Assembly (NCBI GenBank): GCA_963728145.1
Contig: CAVSJA010000008.1
Span: forward strand, 491,247 to 555,246
Origin: CAVSJA01 sp963728145
Lineage (GTDB): Bacteria; Bacteroidota; Bacteroidia; Chitinophagales; Chitinophagaceae
Length of the DNA: 64,000 bases
Direction of reading: 5' to 3'
The position numbers and the translations under genes were made by a program. Below, one piece after another: positions 15,961 to 24,309 of the stretch (positions within the stretch are counted from its first letter, which is position 1; each line of letters opens with the position of its first letter). Below the pieces are notes generated by a model. It saw only the letters and a program-made list of their open reading frames with translations. It searched no databases and was not told the DNA's origin.

Positions 15961-17468
15961 AAAGATGATAGTGTTTCCTGAAATTTTATTCCATTCTCTT
16001 CGAGTTCTTCCATTACCGGATCATAGATCTCGGGTAGGGTAGGAATATGGAGACCGCCCGATTTTATTTTTCCCTGCATGATCAGCTTTACTCCAATTCC
16101 AAGCGGAAGACCAACGGTCTTGGCCATTGCTGTTCGAAGATTGTCTTCTCCTTTGACGATTAGTAAACTTCTAAGGGATTTTTTCTTTTCCTTAATGCTG
16201 TAATCAAATTCATGCAACATCACGATCATATCTTTATCCTCCGGCGCAAGCGAAAGCTTTTTTTCTACGGCAAACTGTAATACATCCAATGCGCTGCATT
16301 TCCCTTTGTTGATATATGTTTCGTTGTCGGCCATCCCAAGGAAGAATAGCTGCTTCATGGATAGATTGGCTTCATGCATCTGTCCCGCAACAGTTGCAGC
16401 AGCCTGAGTTTTGACCTTATCAATATTGATGTCCATCAGTTCGCCATTGTCATCCACCATCATGAATTCCTGTAGTTCCTGACGAGCTACTTCCTCCACT
16501 TCCTGTTCTGCTTCCAGTAATTGCTGAAGTTTTTCGAGTAGTTGTTTTGTTTGAGAAAATCTTGCGGTCAATTGTTTTTCCAGCCATTCGGAGAAACCAT
16601 ACTTATTAAAATGAAGTTGGAAGAATTGTTGAAGATTCATCCCATCGGTATCATATTGAGGAGTTTCATCGGTCAGTTTCAGGTCGATCACATTTCTCCA
16701 GCCAAAACAAAATTCCGGAAAGCGAAGAGTGGTTCGCACGAAAGTTTCTGCATCTTCCAATTTATAAAGTGGAGCATAACTTAAGGAATCGCGATTAGGG
16801 TACCAGGAGAGATAACCCAGATCTGCAATATCCACTACGCGATTGGCATCAAAAAGATCCGGATAGCTCATGGTCTGAACCGCACCATTCTCCTTAAAAC
16901 TTGCACCTGCTTTTCCGGCCATTACGATATTGCGTGGATTCCAACTGATCTTATATCTCCAGGGATTATCGTCACTCTCAGGTGCAACCAGGCCTCCACA
17001 ATGCGATTTGAACGAAGTGATCTTGCCGCCCTCTTTCCTGATCCGGTTAATTAATTGCATCGCACTCATATGATCGATGCCGGGATCGAGACCCATCTCG
17101 CAAAGAAAGATCAACTTCCGTTTTTTTATTTCGGGTTCAAGACTTTTTAGTTCATCATCCACATAAGATGCAGTCAGCAGGTGTTTGCCAGCGACCACGC
17201 AATCCTTTGCAACTAATGAATGTAAATGGGGGGGAAGTAAAGAAACGACCACATCTGCTTTCTCAATTAAGGCCCTGCGTTCATTTGAATTTTCGATATT
17301 GACACCAACTGCTTTTCCAGCGGGAGCATTGCCCAGTTTGGATTTTGCCAATTCAATATTTCCGTCGGCGACGGTTAGTTCCCATTTATTGGAATAAGAT
17401 TCCTTTATAAGATATTCAATTAGACAGGTTGCCGATTTGCCAGCGCCAAGTACCAGGATAAACTTCAT
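15957..17468 (-). CDS. Saccharopine dehydrogenase family protein
   Basis: The 503-aa protein has an N-terminal Rossmann domain (FILVLGAGKSATCLIEYL; ADVVVSLLPPHLH) and the conserved EMGLDPGIDHMSAM, SFKSHCGGLVAPE and NPWRYKISWNPRNIV segments of the glutamate-forming saccharopine dehydrogenases (lysine catabolism or alpha-aminoadipate pathway). An unusual acidic helical insertion (about residues 305-375, KLQQLLEAEQEVEEVARQEL) sits in the C-terminal catalytic domain. In Bacteroidota the enzyme is usually assigned to lysine degradation. It is followed with overlap by the cupin gene. Confidence 0.87.
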   Translation of the reverse strand: MKFILVLGAGKSATCLIEYLIKESYSNKWELTVADGNIELAKSKLGNAPAGKAVGVNIENSNERRALIEKADVVVSLLPPHLHSLVAKDCVVAGKHLLTASYVDDELKSLEPEIKKRKLIFLCEMGLDPGIDHMSAMQLINRIRKEGGKITSFKSHCGGLVAPESDDNPWRYKISWNPRNIVMAGKAGASFKENGAVQTMSYPDLFDANRVVDIADLGYLSWYPNRDSLSYAPLYKLEDAETFVRTTLRFPEFCFGWRNVIDLKLTDETPQYDTDGMNLQQFFQLHFNKYGFSEWLEKQLTARFSQTKQLLEKLQQLLEAEQEVEEVARQELQEFMMVDDNGELMDINIDKVKTQAAATVAGQMHEANLSMKQLFFLGMADNETYINKGKCSALDVLQFAVEKKLSLAPEDKDMIVMLHEFDYSIKEKKKSLRSLLIVKGEDNLRTAMAKTVGLPLGIGVKLIMQGKIKSGGLHIPTLPEIYDPVMEELEENGIKFQETLSSL

Positions 17469-17780
17469 AGCCTTTCCAGATGAACATGCAATTTAATTAA
17501 TAGAGATTTAACGCGCTTCGTATTTCCCGCAGCAGATGCACTATTAATTAAAAAAGAAGCCGGTCTTTTAAACCGGCTTTCTGGTCCTGAACCGTCCACC
17601 GAATATTGTTATTGCGATAGTATTCTTCGTTCCCGGAAACGAGATAAATCCATGCTTTGCTGTATGCCTTACAACATCGGGTGAATTGATAAGATATATC
17701 GAGAATTAGTTTGTAGTCTTCTATTATAAATAATCAACTACTGTGCCATCGAAGAAAAATGTGGAAAATTCGAATCCGGG
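17469..17780. other. Intergenic region with minus-strand terminator
   Basis: The region holds a terminator (17547-17580) for the GYF gene and the promoter region of the saccharopine gene. I see no convincing short ORF or RNA. Confidence 0.6.
17547..17580 (-). terminator. Rho-independent terminator after GYF gene
   Basis: Stem AAGCCGGT (17557-17564) / ACCGGCTT (17572-17579) followed on the minus strand by a run of six T. It is 200 bp past the stop of the GYF gene. Confidence 0.75.
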
Positions 17781-19142
17781 TCATTGACCCACCTTAGCAA
17801 TTCCGAGTGCTTTTGAACTTACGCGCTTAATGGTATACTCAATCCCAACGCCTCTTTTACTTTTTGGAATATTCAGCGTTTTTTGTTCGCCTGCGCCAAT
17901 ATCAGTGAATTGAATATTTGTCGTTTTTACAACTTTCTTTTCGGGACCGAGATAACGGATCTCTACTTCCACTTCATCGAGTGAATAGAGGCTGTTGTTA
18001 GATATCGTGAGCTGTAAATTGGAGATTCCGCCGAGTACTCCAGTCTTATAGGAGTTATTTTCAATATTTATCAATTCATTAATCTTCTCCCTGGTATTAC
18101 GTATTGCTGCTTCATTTGCAGCGTCTTTTTGCTCATTTCGATCACTAATTTGGGCATCGTTTTCTTCTTTATATTCTTCATCAGCGGGTTGTGTACCCAA
18201 TGCCCCATTATTGCTGCTGTTTTCTTTCTTGATAGATTTTTTTGTGGGCTGTTTCGTAGTGTTCGGATTAGCTTCCTGTGGAAGATTTGTATTGTCAGTT
18301 GACACTACCTCGTTTTGCTGCAGAGCTACATTTTGATCGACCTGATTTGAAACGGGAATAACCTGGTTGGCTTTTTCCTTTTCCTTTATTTGCTTTACGA
18401 GCTTGTCTAATTCGGTACTATTGTTTTTCTGATTAGAATAGCTGATGAAAAGGCCAATTCCGACGCCGGCTAGCAATATGCAAACCGCGGCGATACCAAA
18501 TACGAGCGATCCATTCGTCTTTTTCTTCCTCGGATATTCGCGATACTGATGTCCATTGCCGGTTTTTTCATTTTCGCTAAATACCGTAGTAGAAAACTTT
18601 TCTACTACTGGAGGCGCAGGTGTTTCCTTTTTTTCTGGAATTGGTTGAACTGCTTTAACAGGCTCGGAAGGGAGATAACGTTCAAATTCCTTATTCTCTT
18701 CCTTACGAATGGGTATATCTGGTTTTTCAGGCGCGGGTTGTTTTTCAACAATAGGTTTTTCGGGCCCATTGCCTCGTTTAGCAACCGCAGCAGGAAAATT
18801 AACATAGACCTTCCGGTTAGGGAGGTTGAAAATATTTTCTTCTTTTGGAACTGGTTTTACAAAAACAGGTTCAGCTTTAACTTCAGGGATCTCTATCGGG
18901 GTATTGGTTGTTTCCGATTTTTGTTGGGAGCTGGCAGGTTTCTTAAAGAAACGGTCAAAAGGTTGTTCTTCTACCGCCGGAGCATAAGCGATAAGTTCCG
19001 ATACCTCACTCGGGTAACGCCATCCCGCACTTTTTCCTTCGATCCAGATCAGGTCATAGGGTTTAAGTCCTTTCGTGATCAGTTCGTCAAGCGTGTAGGG
19101 TCCTGTTTGTTTGTTATCTCTTAATAACAAATAACTGCTCAT
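17781..19142 (-). CDS. GYF-domain membrane protein
   Basis: The 453-aa protein starts with a GYF_2 domain (about residues 1-55; YLLLRDNKQTGPYTLDEL, GLKPYDLIWIEGKSAGWRYP), a module that binds proline-rich peptides. A long Pro/Lys/Glu-rich linker follows, then one membrane span (LVFGIAAVCILLAGVGIGLF, about 215-235), a low-complexity Gln/Asn/Lys region, and a C-terminal beta domain (LQLTISNNSLYSLDEVEVEI). The N-terminus therefore lies in the cytoplasm and the C-terminus in the periplasm. The role is unknown; such proteins may act in gliding or envelope assembly. Confidence 0.8.
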   Translation of the reverse strand: MSSYLLLRDNKQTGPYTLDELITKGLKPYDLIWIEGKSAGWRYPSEVSELIAYAPAVEEQPFDRFFKKPASSQQKSETTNTPIEIPEVKAEPVFVKPVPKEENIFNLPNRKVYVNFPAAVAKRGNGPEKPIVEKQPAPEKPDIPIRKEENKEFERYLPSEPVKAVQPIPEKKETPAPPVVEKFSTTVFSENEKTGNGHQYREYPRKKKTNGSLVFGIAAVCILLAGVGIGLFISYSNQKNNSTELDKLVKQIKEKEKANQVIPVSNQVDQNVALQQNEVVSTDNTNLPQEANPNTTKQPTKKSIKKENSSNNGALGTQPADEEYKEENDAQISDRNEQKDAANEAAIRNTREKINELINIENNSYKTGVLGGISNLQLTISNNSLYSLDEVEVEIRYLGPEKKVVKTTNIQFTDIGAGEQKTLNIPKSKRGVGIEYTIKRVSSKALGIAKVGQ

Positions 19143-19489
19143 ATTCTTTCCAATTAAACAAAAACAGCCAATTCAATGGTGTGAGGTTGCAAAGGATTGG
19201 ATTCTTAGCTGGGTTAGCAAAGGTGAGACATAGCTAAGTTAGATTAAGGCAAGAGCAGTACCAAAAAAGCCAATGGAAATGTTATAAAAAGCTAGTTAAA
19301 TCCGGCGGAAAGATGAACAATTCGAGGTTTATGAAAGTATCAACATCGCGCTAAAAAAAGGGGAAAAAACAAAGGAAAAAACAGCCTTTTATAACGGGTT
19401 TTGCGGCTTAAAAACAATAGTTTTGCAAGCCTTCATTTTAGGAAGGTATGGCCTCCCCCAAAAGCCATAAATAATGTTGAAAATCACGT
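19143..19489. other. Divergent promoter region between GYF gene and gyrA
   Basis: AT-rich region of 347 bp without a plausible ORF. It must hold promoters for both genes; the only one I can point to is the box at 19418-19425. Confidence 0.55.
19418..19425 (+). promoter_or_regulatory. Candidate -7 box for gyrA
   Basis: TAGTTTTG matches TAnnTTTG, 64 nt upstream of the gyrA start. A TTTG at 19400-19403 is closer than the canonical spacing. Confidence 0.4.
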
Positions 19490-22078
19490 ATGGAAGAAAA
19501 TTTCACACCGGAGCAAACCAGCGATCAGAACAGGATAATTCCGGTGAATATTGAAGAGCAGATGAAGACCGCGTATATCGACTATTCCATGTCGGTTATC
19601 GTGGGCCGGGCGCTGCCTGATGTCAGGGACGGATTAAAACCGGTTCACCGCAGGATCCTCTTTGCCATGAATGAACTTGGAATTAATTCTAACCGACCCC
19701 ATAAGAAGTCTGCCCGTATCGTCGGAGAGGTTTTGGGTAAATATCACCCGCATGGTGATACTGCAGTATACGATTCCATGGTGAGAATGGCGCAGGACTG
19801 GAGCATGCGATATACCTTAATTCACGGCCAGGGTAATTTCGGAAACCAGGACGGAGACGGACCAGCAGCAATGCGATACACCGAAGCTCGCTTGCAACGC
19901 CTTGCTGAAAATATGCTCGCAGATCTCGACAAGGAAACAGTAGACTTTCAACTCAACTTCGACGATTCATTAAAGGAACCATCGGTATTGCCTACCCGAA
20001 TTCCTCAATTGCTGATAAATGGATCCAGCGGAATCGCAGTGGGAATGGCCACGAATATAATGCCGCATAACCTCAGCGAAGTGGTGGATGGTTGTATTGC
20101 TTATATCGAAAACAAGAACATAACGGTTGAAGAGCTGATGCGTTTTGTGCAGGCTCCGGATTTTCCAACAGGCGGAACGATCTATGGAATGGAAGGAGTG
20201 AAAGCTGCAATGCATTTTGGAAGAGGTAGGGTAGTGCTGCGCGGAAAATTATATGTAGATACCAAATCCAGCGGTCGTGAACAAATCGTCATCTCTGAAG
20301 TTCCCTACCAGGTGAACAGGGATATACTTTGCGATCGCATTGGTCAACTCGTGAATGATAAAGTGATCGAGGGAATTGCCCACGTCAATAATGAATCGAA
20401 CGGCCGGGAAGGAACAAGAGTAGTTGTTGATCTTAAAAGAGATGCCGTTGCCAACGTAGTAATTAACCAGTTGTTCAAGCATACTGAACTCCAAACATCA
20501 TATGGTATTAACAATGTAGCACTGGTTAAAGGCCGGCCAAAGACTTTAAATCTGAGAGACCTGATCAGCGAGTTTGTTGAATTCAGGCACGAAGTGATTG
20601 TGCGCCGGGCACAATTCGAATTAAGGGAAGCTGAGAAAAAAGCACATATACTCCAGGGTTACCTGATCGCTCTCGATCATTTAGATGAAGTGATCTCCCT
20701 GATCCGCGCATCTCCAACACCGGAGATGGCAAAAGAAGCCCTCGTGAATGCAGGCTGGGGATTGGATGAGATCCAGGCAAAGGCAATTCTCGAACTGCGC
20801 CTGCAGCGCCTCACCGGAATGGAAAGGGAAAAGATCAGGGAAGAATATGATGAATTGATGAAGGTCATTGAACATTTGAAAGAATTACTTTCCAATGAGC
20901 CCATGCGTTATGAATTGATCAAAACCGAATTACTGGAGATCAAGGAAAAATTTGGGGACGCAAGAAAAACAGAGATCACTTATCTCGATAATGAAGTTCG
21001 AATCAAAGACCTGATCAAAGAAGAGGATGTAGTGATCACGATCTCGCATCTCGGATATATCAAACGTACTTCGGCAACTGAGTATCGCAAACAACGCCGG
21101 GGTGGAAGAGGAGCGATTGGAGGAAGAACCAGGGAAGAGGATTTTATTGAACATCTCTTTGTTGCCTCTACTCATCATACCATGTTATTCTTTACTGAAA
21201 AGGGGAGATGTTACTGGCTGAATGTATATGAAATCCCTGAAGGCGATAAAACCAGTAAGGGTAGGGCGATACAAAACTTAATACAGTTACCGGGCGATGA
21301 TAAAGTAAGAGCAATCCTGGATGTTAAGGATTTGAAGGACGATGCCTTTGTACAACGGCACAATATTGTACTGTGTACCAAGAAAGGGATCATCAAAAAA
21401 ACGGCGCTGGAAGACTTCAGCAGGCCAAGGCAAACTGGTGTTAATGCCATCACAATTGTGGAAGGGGATGAACTTTTTGAGGCAAAGATGACCGACGGCA
21501 GTTGCGAGATCATGATGGCTGTAAAAACCGGAAGAGCAATCCGTTTCAGCGAGGATAAGGTCCGTCCCACAGGTCGCGGAGCAATCGGTGTAGCCGGGAT
21601 TGAAGTGGATGAGGAGGGTGATGAGGTGGTTGGTATGATTTGTGTAAAAGCTGAAGAGAAGACCACGAGAACGGTGCTGGTGGTTAGCGAGAAAGGATTT
21701 GGAAAACGTACGGAGATTGACGAATACCGGTTCACGAACCGCGGGGGAAAGGGGGTTAAGACGATCAATGTGACGGAAAAAACCGGCCATCTGGTAGGCG
21801 TTCTCGATGTAACAGAGAAAGAGGATTTAATGATAACTTGCATTAGCGGTGTAACGATCCGGATGCCGGTAAAAGGGATCAGCCAACAGGGAAGAGCGAC
21901 CCAGGGTGTAAAGCTAATTCGGTTGGACGAGGGCGATGAAATTGCGGCTATTACGAAGCTTGAAGAAGACGCCGAAAATGGTAATGGACATGTCCCAACG
22001 GGGGAAATGTTAAATGAAGAAGATAGCGCAACTGAACAAAACGAATCGCCATCTGCTGATGATACTCCGGTTCAATAA
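19490..22078 (+). CDS. gyrA: DNA gyrase subunit A
   Basis: The 862-aa protein is a full-length gyrase A, the breakage-reunion subunit that introduces negative supercoils with GyrB. The catalytic Tyr lies in AAMRYTEARL, the winged-helix region in KPVHRRILFAMNELG, and the quinolone-resistance region reads HPHGDTAVYDSMVRMAQ, with Thr at the position of E. coli Ser83 and Asp at 87. The C-terminal beta-pinwheel has the expected repeats, including the GyrA box variant RRGGRGAIGG. The acidic tail (EEDSATEQNESPSADDTPVQ) is typical. A TPR gene follows 28 bp downstream. Confidence 0.98.
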   Translation: MEENFTPEQTSDQNRIIPVNIEEQMKTAYIDYSMSVIVGRALPDVRDGLKPVHRRILFAMNELGINSNRPHKKSARIVGEVLGKYHPHGDTAVYDSMVRMAQDWSMRYTLIHGQGNFGNQDGDGPAAMRYTEARLQRLAENMLADLDKETVDFQLNFDDSLKEPSVLPTRIPQLLINGSSGIAVGMATNIMPHNLSEVVDGCIAYIENKNITVEELMRFVQAPDFPTGGTIYGMEGVKAAMHFGRGRVVLRGKLYVDTKSSGREQIVISEVPYQVNRDILCDRIGQLVNDKVIEGIAHVNNESNGREGTRVVVDLKRDAVANVVINQLFKHTELQTSYGINNVALVKGRPKTLNLRDLISEFVEFRHEVIVRRAQFELREAEKKAHILQGYLIALDHLDEVISLIRASPTPEMAKEALVNAGWGLDEIQAKAILELRLQRLTGMEREKIREEYDELMKVIEHLKELLSNEPMRYELIKTELLEIKEKFGDARKTEITYLDNEVRIKDLIKEEDVVITISHLGYIKRTSATEYRKQRRGGRGAIGGRTREEDFIEHLFVASTHHTMLFFTEKGRCYWLNVYEIPEGDKTSKGRAIQNLIQLPGDDKVRAILDVKDLKDDAFVQRHNIVLCTKKGIIKKTALEDFSRPRQTGVNAITIVEGDELFEAKMTDGSCEIMMAVKTGRAIRFSEDKVRPTGRGAIGVAGIEVDEEGDEVVGMICVKAEEKTTRTVLVVSEKGFGKRTEIDEYRFTNRGGKGVKTINVTEKTGHLVGVLDVTEKEDLMITCISGVTIRMPVKGISQQGRATQGVKLIRLDEGDEIAAITKLEEDAENGNGHVPTGEMLNEEDSATEQNESPSADDTPVQ

Positions 22079-22106
22079 ATAATCATTTCTCATAAAAAAT
22101 ATAACA

Positions 22107-23408
22107 ATGAAAAAACTAGTTCTTTCGGTTATGCTTGCTATGGTGGGAATGGGACTGTTTGCACAAAAGATAGATAAGGCAAAGGACCTTTACGATAAAA
22201 AGAATTACGCAGAGGCTAAAAATGAGGTTGATAAATATCTGGCAACAGATAAAGGATCAAAGGATCCTGCCGGTGTGTTTCTCAAAGCCCAGATTTATTA
22301 TGCTCTTGGAACAGACGCTACTCTTAAGGCGTCGAATCCTACTGCAAGAGACGAATCTTTTGAGGCAGTAAAGAAATATGTTGAGATGGAAACCGCACGC
22401 GAGAAGGATTCTGCGAAAAGGTATATTCAACTCCAGGTCGCGAATTTCCAGCCACTCACTGGATTGTATTCCTCTTATTCAAATGACGGCGCAGCTTTTT
22501 ATAATGCTCAGAATTTTAATGATGCACTGGGTATGTATAAGAAGACACTTGGAATATTTGATTACATGGCTGGCAAGAACTGGACCGGTAAATCGAAATT
22601 CGATACTACGATCACACTGTATGCCGCAATAACGGCGGAAAAAGCAAATAAGCCTGAGGATGCGGCAATATATTATGGAATGATCGCTGAGAACAAGATC
22701 AAGGCGGAAGGATATATTGATATTTACAAATGGCTCGCCGATCATCATGCGAAAAAAGGTGACCTGGTAAAAGCTCAAAAATTTGTGGACCTCGGCAAAG
22801 AAGTCTATCCCGGAGATCCATACTGGGCAGGGTTTGAAATTGAAATGATCCGCGACAAAGGAACAAAGGATCAGTTGTTTGCCAAATACGAAGAGATCAT
22901 CAAGGAAAGCCCGACAAACCATGTCTTTTATTTCAACTACGGAGTAGAACTCTACCAGACAGCCTACGATAATGATGAAACCAAACGTCCGGCTAATTCA
23001 AAAGACCTCATAGAAAAAGCAAAGACGGTTTTGACGAAATCAATCGAAATCAAACCTGATTATCCGAACGCGCAAATGCTTTTAGGACAAATTGCGTATA
23101 ACCAGGGAGTAGATATCAACAAGCAGCAAAGCGCTATTAAAGGAACTCCAACTAAAAAACTTACACCAGACGAAACAAAGAAAAAAGACGACCTGAAGAA
23201 AGCGATGATGGCGAAGTTCGATGAAGCAGTTCCATATTTTGAAAAAGTTGACCAGCTTTTAGGAAATGCAGGAAAGTTGAAAATGGAAGAGAAAGGGGTA
23301 TTGAAAGATGCATACGACCTGCTGGTTACAGTTTACGAAATCAAAGGAGATAAGGTCAAGACTACTTTCTGGACGGAGAAGTTTAATGATGTAGATAAGA
23401 AGCACTAA
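22107..23408 (+). CDS. Tetratricopeptide-repeat secreted protein
   Basis: The 433-aa protein has a signal peptide (MKKLVLSVMLAMVGMGLFAQ) and alpha-helical TPR-like repeats throughout (AKDLYDKKNYAEAKNEVDKY; FNYGVELYQTAYDND; AQMLLGQIAYNQGVDI). TPR arrays mediate protein-protein contacts, here in the periplasm. It sits 28 bp after gyrA, a linkage often conserved in Chitinophagaceae, so it is probably co-transcribed. A strong hairpin terminator lies 75 bp downstream. Confidence 0.87.
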   Translation: MKKLVLSVMLAMVGMGLFAQKIDKAKDLYDKKNYAEAKNEVDKYLATDKGSKDPAGVFLKAQIYYALGTDATLKASNPTARDESFEAVKKYVEMETAREKDSAKRYIQLQVANFQPLTGLYSSYSNDGAAFYNAQNFNDALGMYKKTLGIFDYMAGKNWTGKSKFDTTITLYAAITAEKANKPEDAAIYYGMIAENKIKAEGYIDIYKWLADHHAKKGDLVKAQKFVDLGKEVYPGDPYWAGFEIEMIRDKGTKDQLFAKYEEIIKESPTNHVFYFNYGVELYQTAYDNDETKRPANSKDLIEKAKTVLTKSIEIKPDYPNAQMLLGQIAYNQGVDINKQQSAIKGTPTKKLTPDETKKKDDLKKAMMAKFDEAVPYFEKVDQLLGNAGKLKMEEKGVLKDAYDLLVTVYEIKGDKVKTTFWTEKFNDVDKKH

Positions 23409-23430
23409 AACCACAGCCCCTGTCCCCAGA

Positions 23431-23448
23431 TCCCGATTGCTATCGGGA
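23431..23448. repeat. TCCCGATTGCTATCGGGA palindrome
   Basis: Second copy of the short palindrome family also found at 613-630 and 31287-31302. Confidence 0.55.
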
Positions 23449-23482
23449 GGGGAACTTAGGTCGAACATATTAATTAAATTGG

Positions 23483-23521
23483 AAAACTCCGTTTGATATA
23501 ATCGTCAAACGGAGTTTTCTT
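23483..23521. terminator. Bidirectional terminator hairpin
   Basis: 14-bp perfect stem AAAACTCCGTTTGA / TCAAACGGAGTTTT; T-runs occur on both strands. It ends the TPR gene and can also end the convergent 132-aa gene. Confidence 0.85.
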
Positions 23522-23634
23522 TTAACTCAAGTAGATTGTATTTAATTAGTCTCATTGACCTAAGTTCCCCCTTTGCGCCGACGCTGACCGCGTGCGCTGA
23601 AGCTATAGCGGTGGCGCAAGCTTTAGCGCAAGCG

Positions 23635-24033
23635 TTAGGGGGACAGGGGGTTTTCCGGTGCATCTCCAACAACAAATTCAAGATTATTGATCGGCTCAAA
23701 TTGTTTTGCCCTGATCTCATTGAAGCAATTCATAAATATCTTCCTGGCTTCTTCATTATCGATATTGGCAGAATAATCCACTGCGGCTTCAATATTATCC
23801 CGCAAATCCACGACTACCATTTCATAGATCTTTTGATCCAGGGAAAGACTCACAATACAGATAAATTTATTCAGCGGGAATATCGTTGTGCCGGCATTAT
23901 TCGATGCAATCACGTCCGTAAATCTTTCGGCAAGGTTCAAATTGATCTGGTTCAGATTGTAGGTCACATTCTTGCTTTTCTCTGTGATCGCAACAGTTCT
24001 GTTTTGGTTGATGAAGTCAAAGTAGAGTTTCAT
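23635..24033 (-). CDS. Hypothetical protein
   Basis: This 132-aa product is soluble and without signal peptide (MKLYFDFINQNRTVAITEKS). I do not recognise the family. The frame on this strand has more protein-like composition than the overlapping plus-strand frame. Its last residues (ENPLSP and stop) are encoded within the arm of the palindromic element at 23638-23650, so the C-terminus may have been altered when that element arrived. Confidence 0.6.
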   Translation of the reverse strand: MKLYFDFINQNRTVAITEKSKNVTYNLNQINLNLAERFTDVIASNNAGTTIFPLNKFICIVSLSLDQKIYEMVVVDLRDNIEAAVDYSANIDNEEARKIFMNCFNEIRAKQFEPINNLEFVVGDAPENPLSP

Positions 24034-24146
24034 TCGATAGGAGATTGCTCGAATATACTTTCTCTGAAATTTGCGGACTTAAATAATTAACCAGGGGTTC
24101 GGAAAGATTTAGGAGTCACTTAACATAACATAAATTATAAGAAAGT

Positions 24147-24217
24147 TATCTTTGCCTTTTGCTCTATAACTATAATGAAACCCTCCGGGCTATTCTTGGC
24201 CTGGAGTTTTTTATTTT
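24147..24217 (+). ncRNA. Possible short transcript: promoter followed by terminator
   Basis: TATCTTTG (24147-24154) is a good -7 box. It is followed 25 nt later by a hairpin (24178-24207, AACCCTCCGGGC / GCCTGGAGTT, imperfect) and a T-rich tail on the plus strand. No sizeable plus-strand gene precedes the terminator, so the pair could make an RNA of about 50 nt. An 18-codon ORF (24175 on) lies inside. Tentative. Confidence 0.25.
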
Positions 24218-24309
24218 ATAGACCGGCTTGATGGGTTGAGAATCAGAAGATCAGATAAAGAAATCCGGTCACGGAAAATCAGGAAATTCGCATAAAATCG
24301 TGATTCTGA

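Larger units (their letters stand above)
23417..23650. repeat. Nested palindromic element around a terminator
   Basis: Outer arms CCCCTGTCCCC (23417-23427) and GGGGACAGGGG (about 23639-23649) pair, and so do GGGGAACTTAGGTC (23449-23462) and GACCTAAGTTCCCC (23557-23570). Between the first pair lies the TCCCGATTGCTATCGGGA palindrome (23431-23448). Between the last pair lies a region of GCGCAAGCTTTAGCGCAAGC-type internal repeats (23574-23637). The terminator at 23483-23518 is the central hairpin. It looks like an inserted, non-coding mobile palindrome. Confidence 0.65.

Noticed and set aside
19732..19800. Thr at the gyrase position of E. coli Ser83 as a resistance mutation
   Set aside because: Thr is a wild-type residue at this site in several bacteria; no evidence of resistance from sequence alone.
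23536..24090. Plus-strand 184-codon frame opposite the 132-aa gene
   Set aside because: Its first third translates the palindromic element and the rest has the composition of a shadow of the minus-strand gene.
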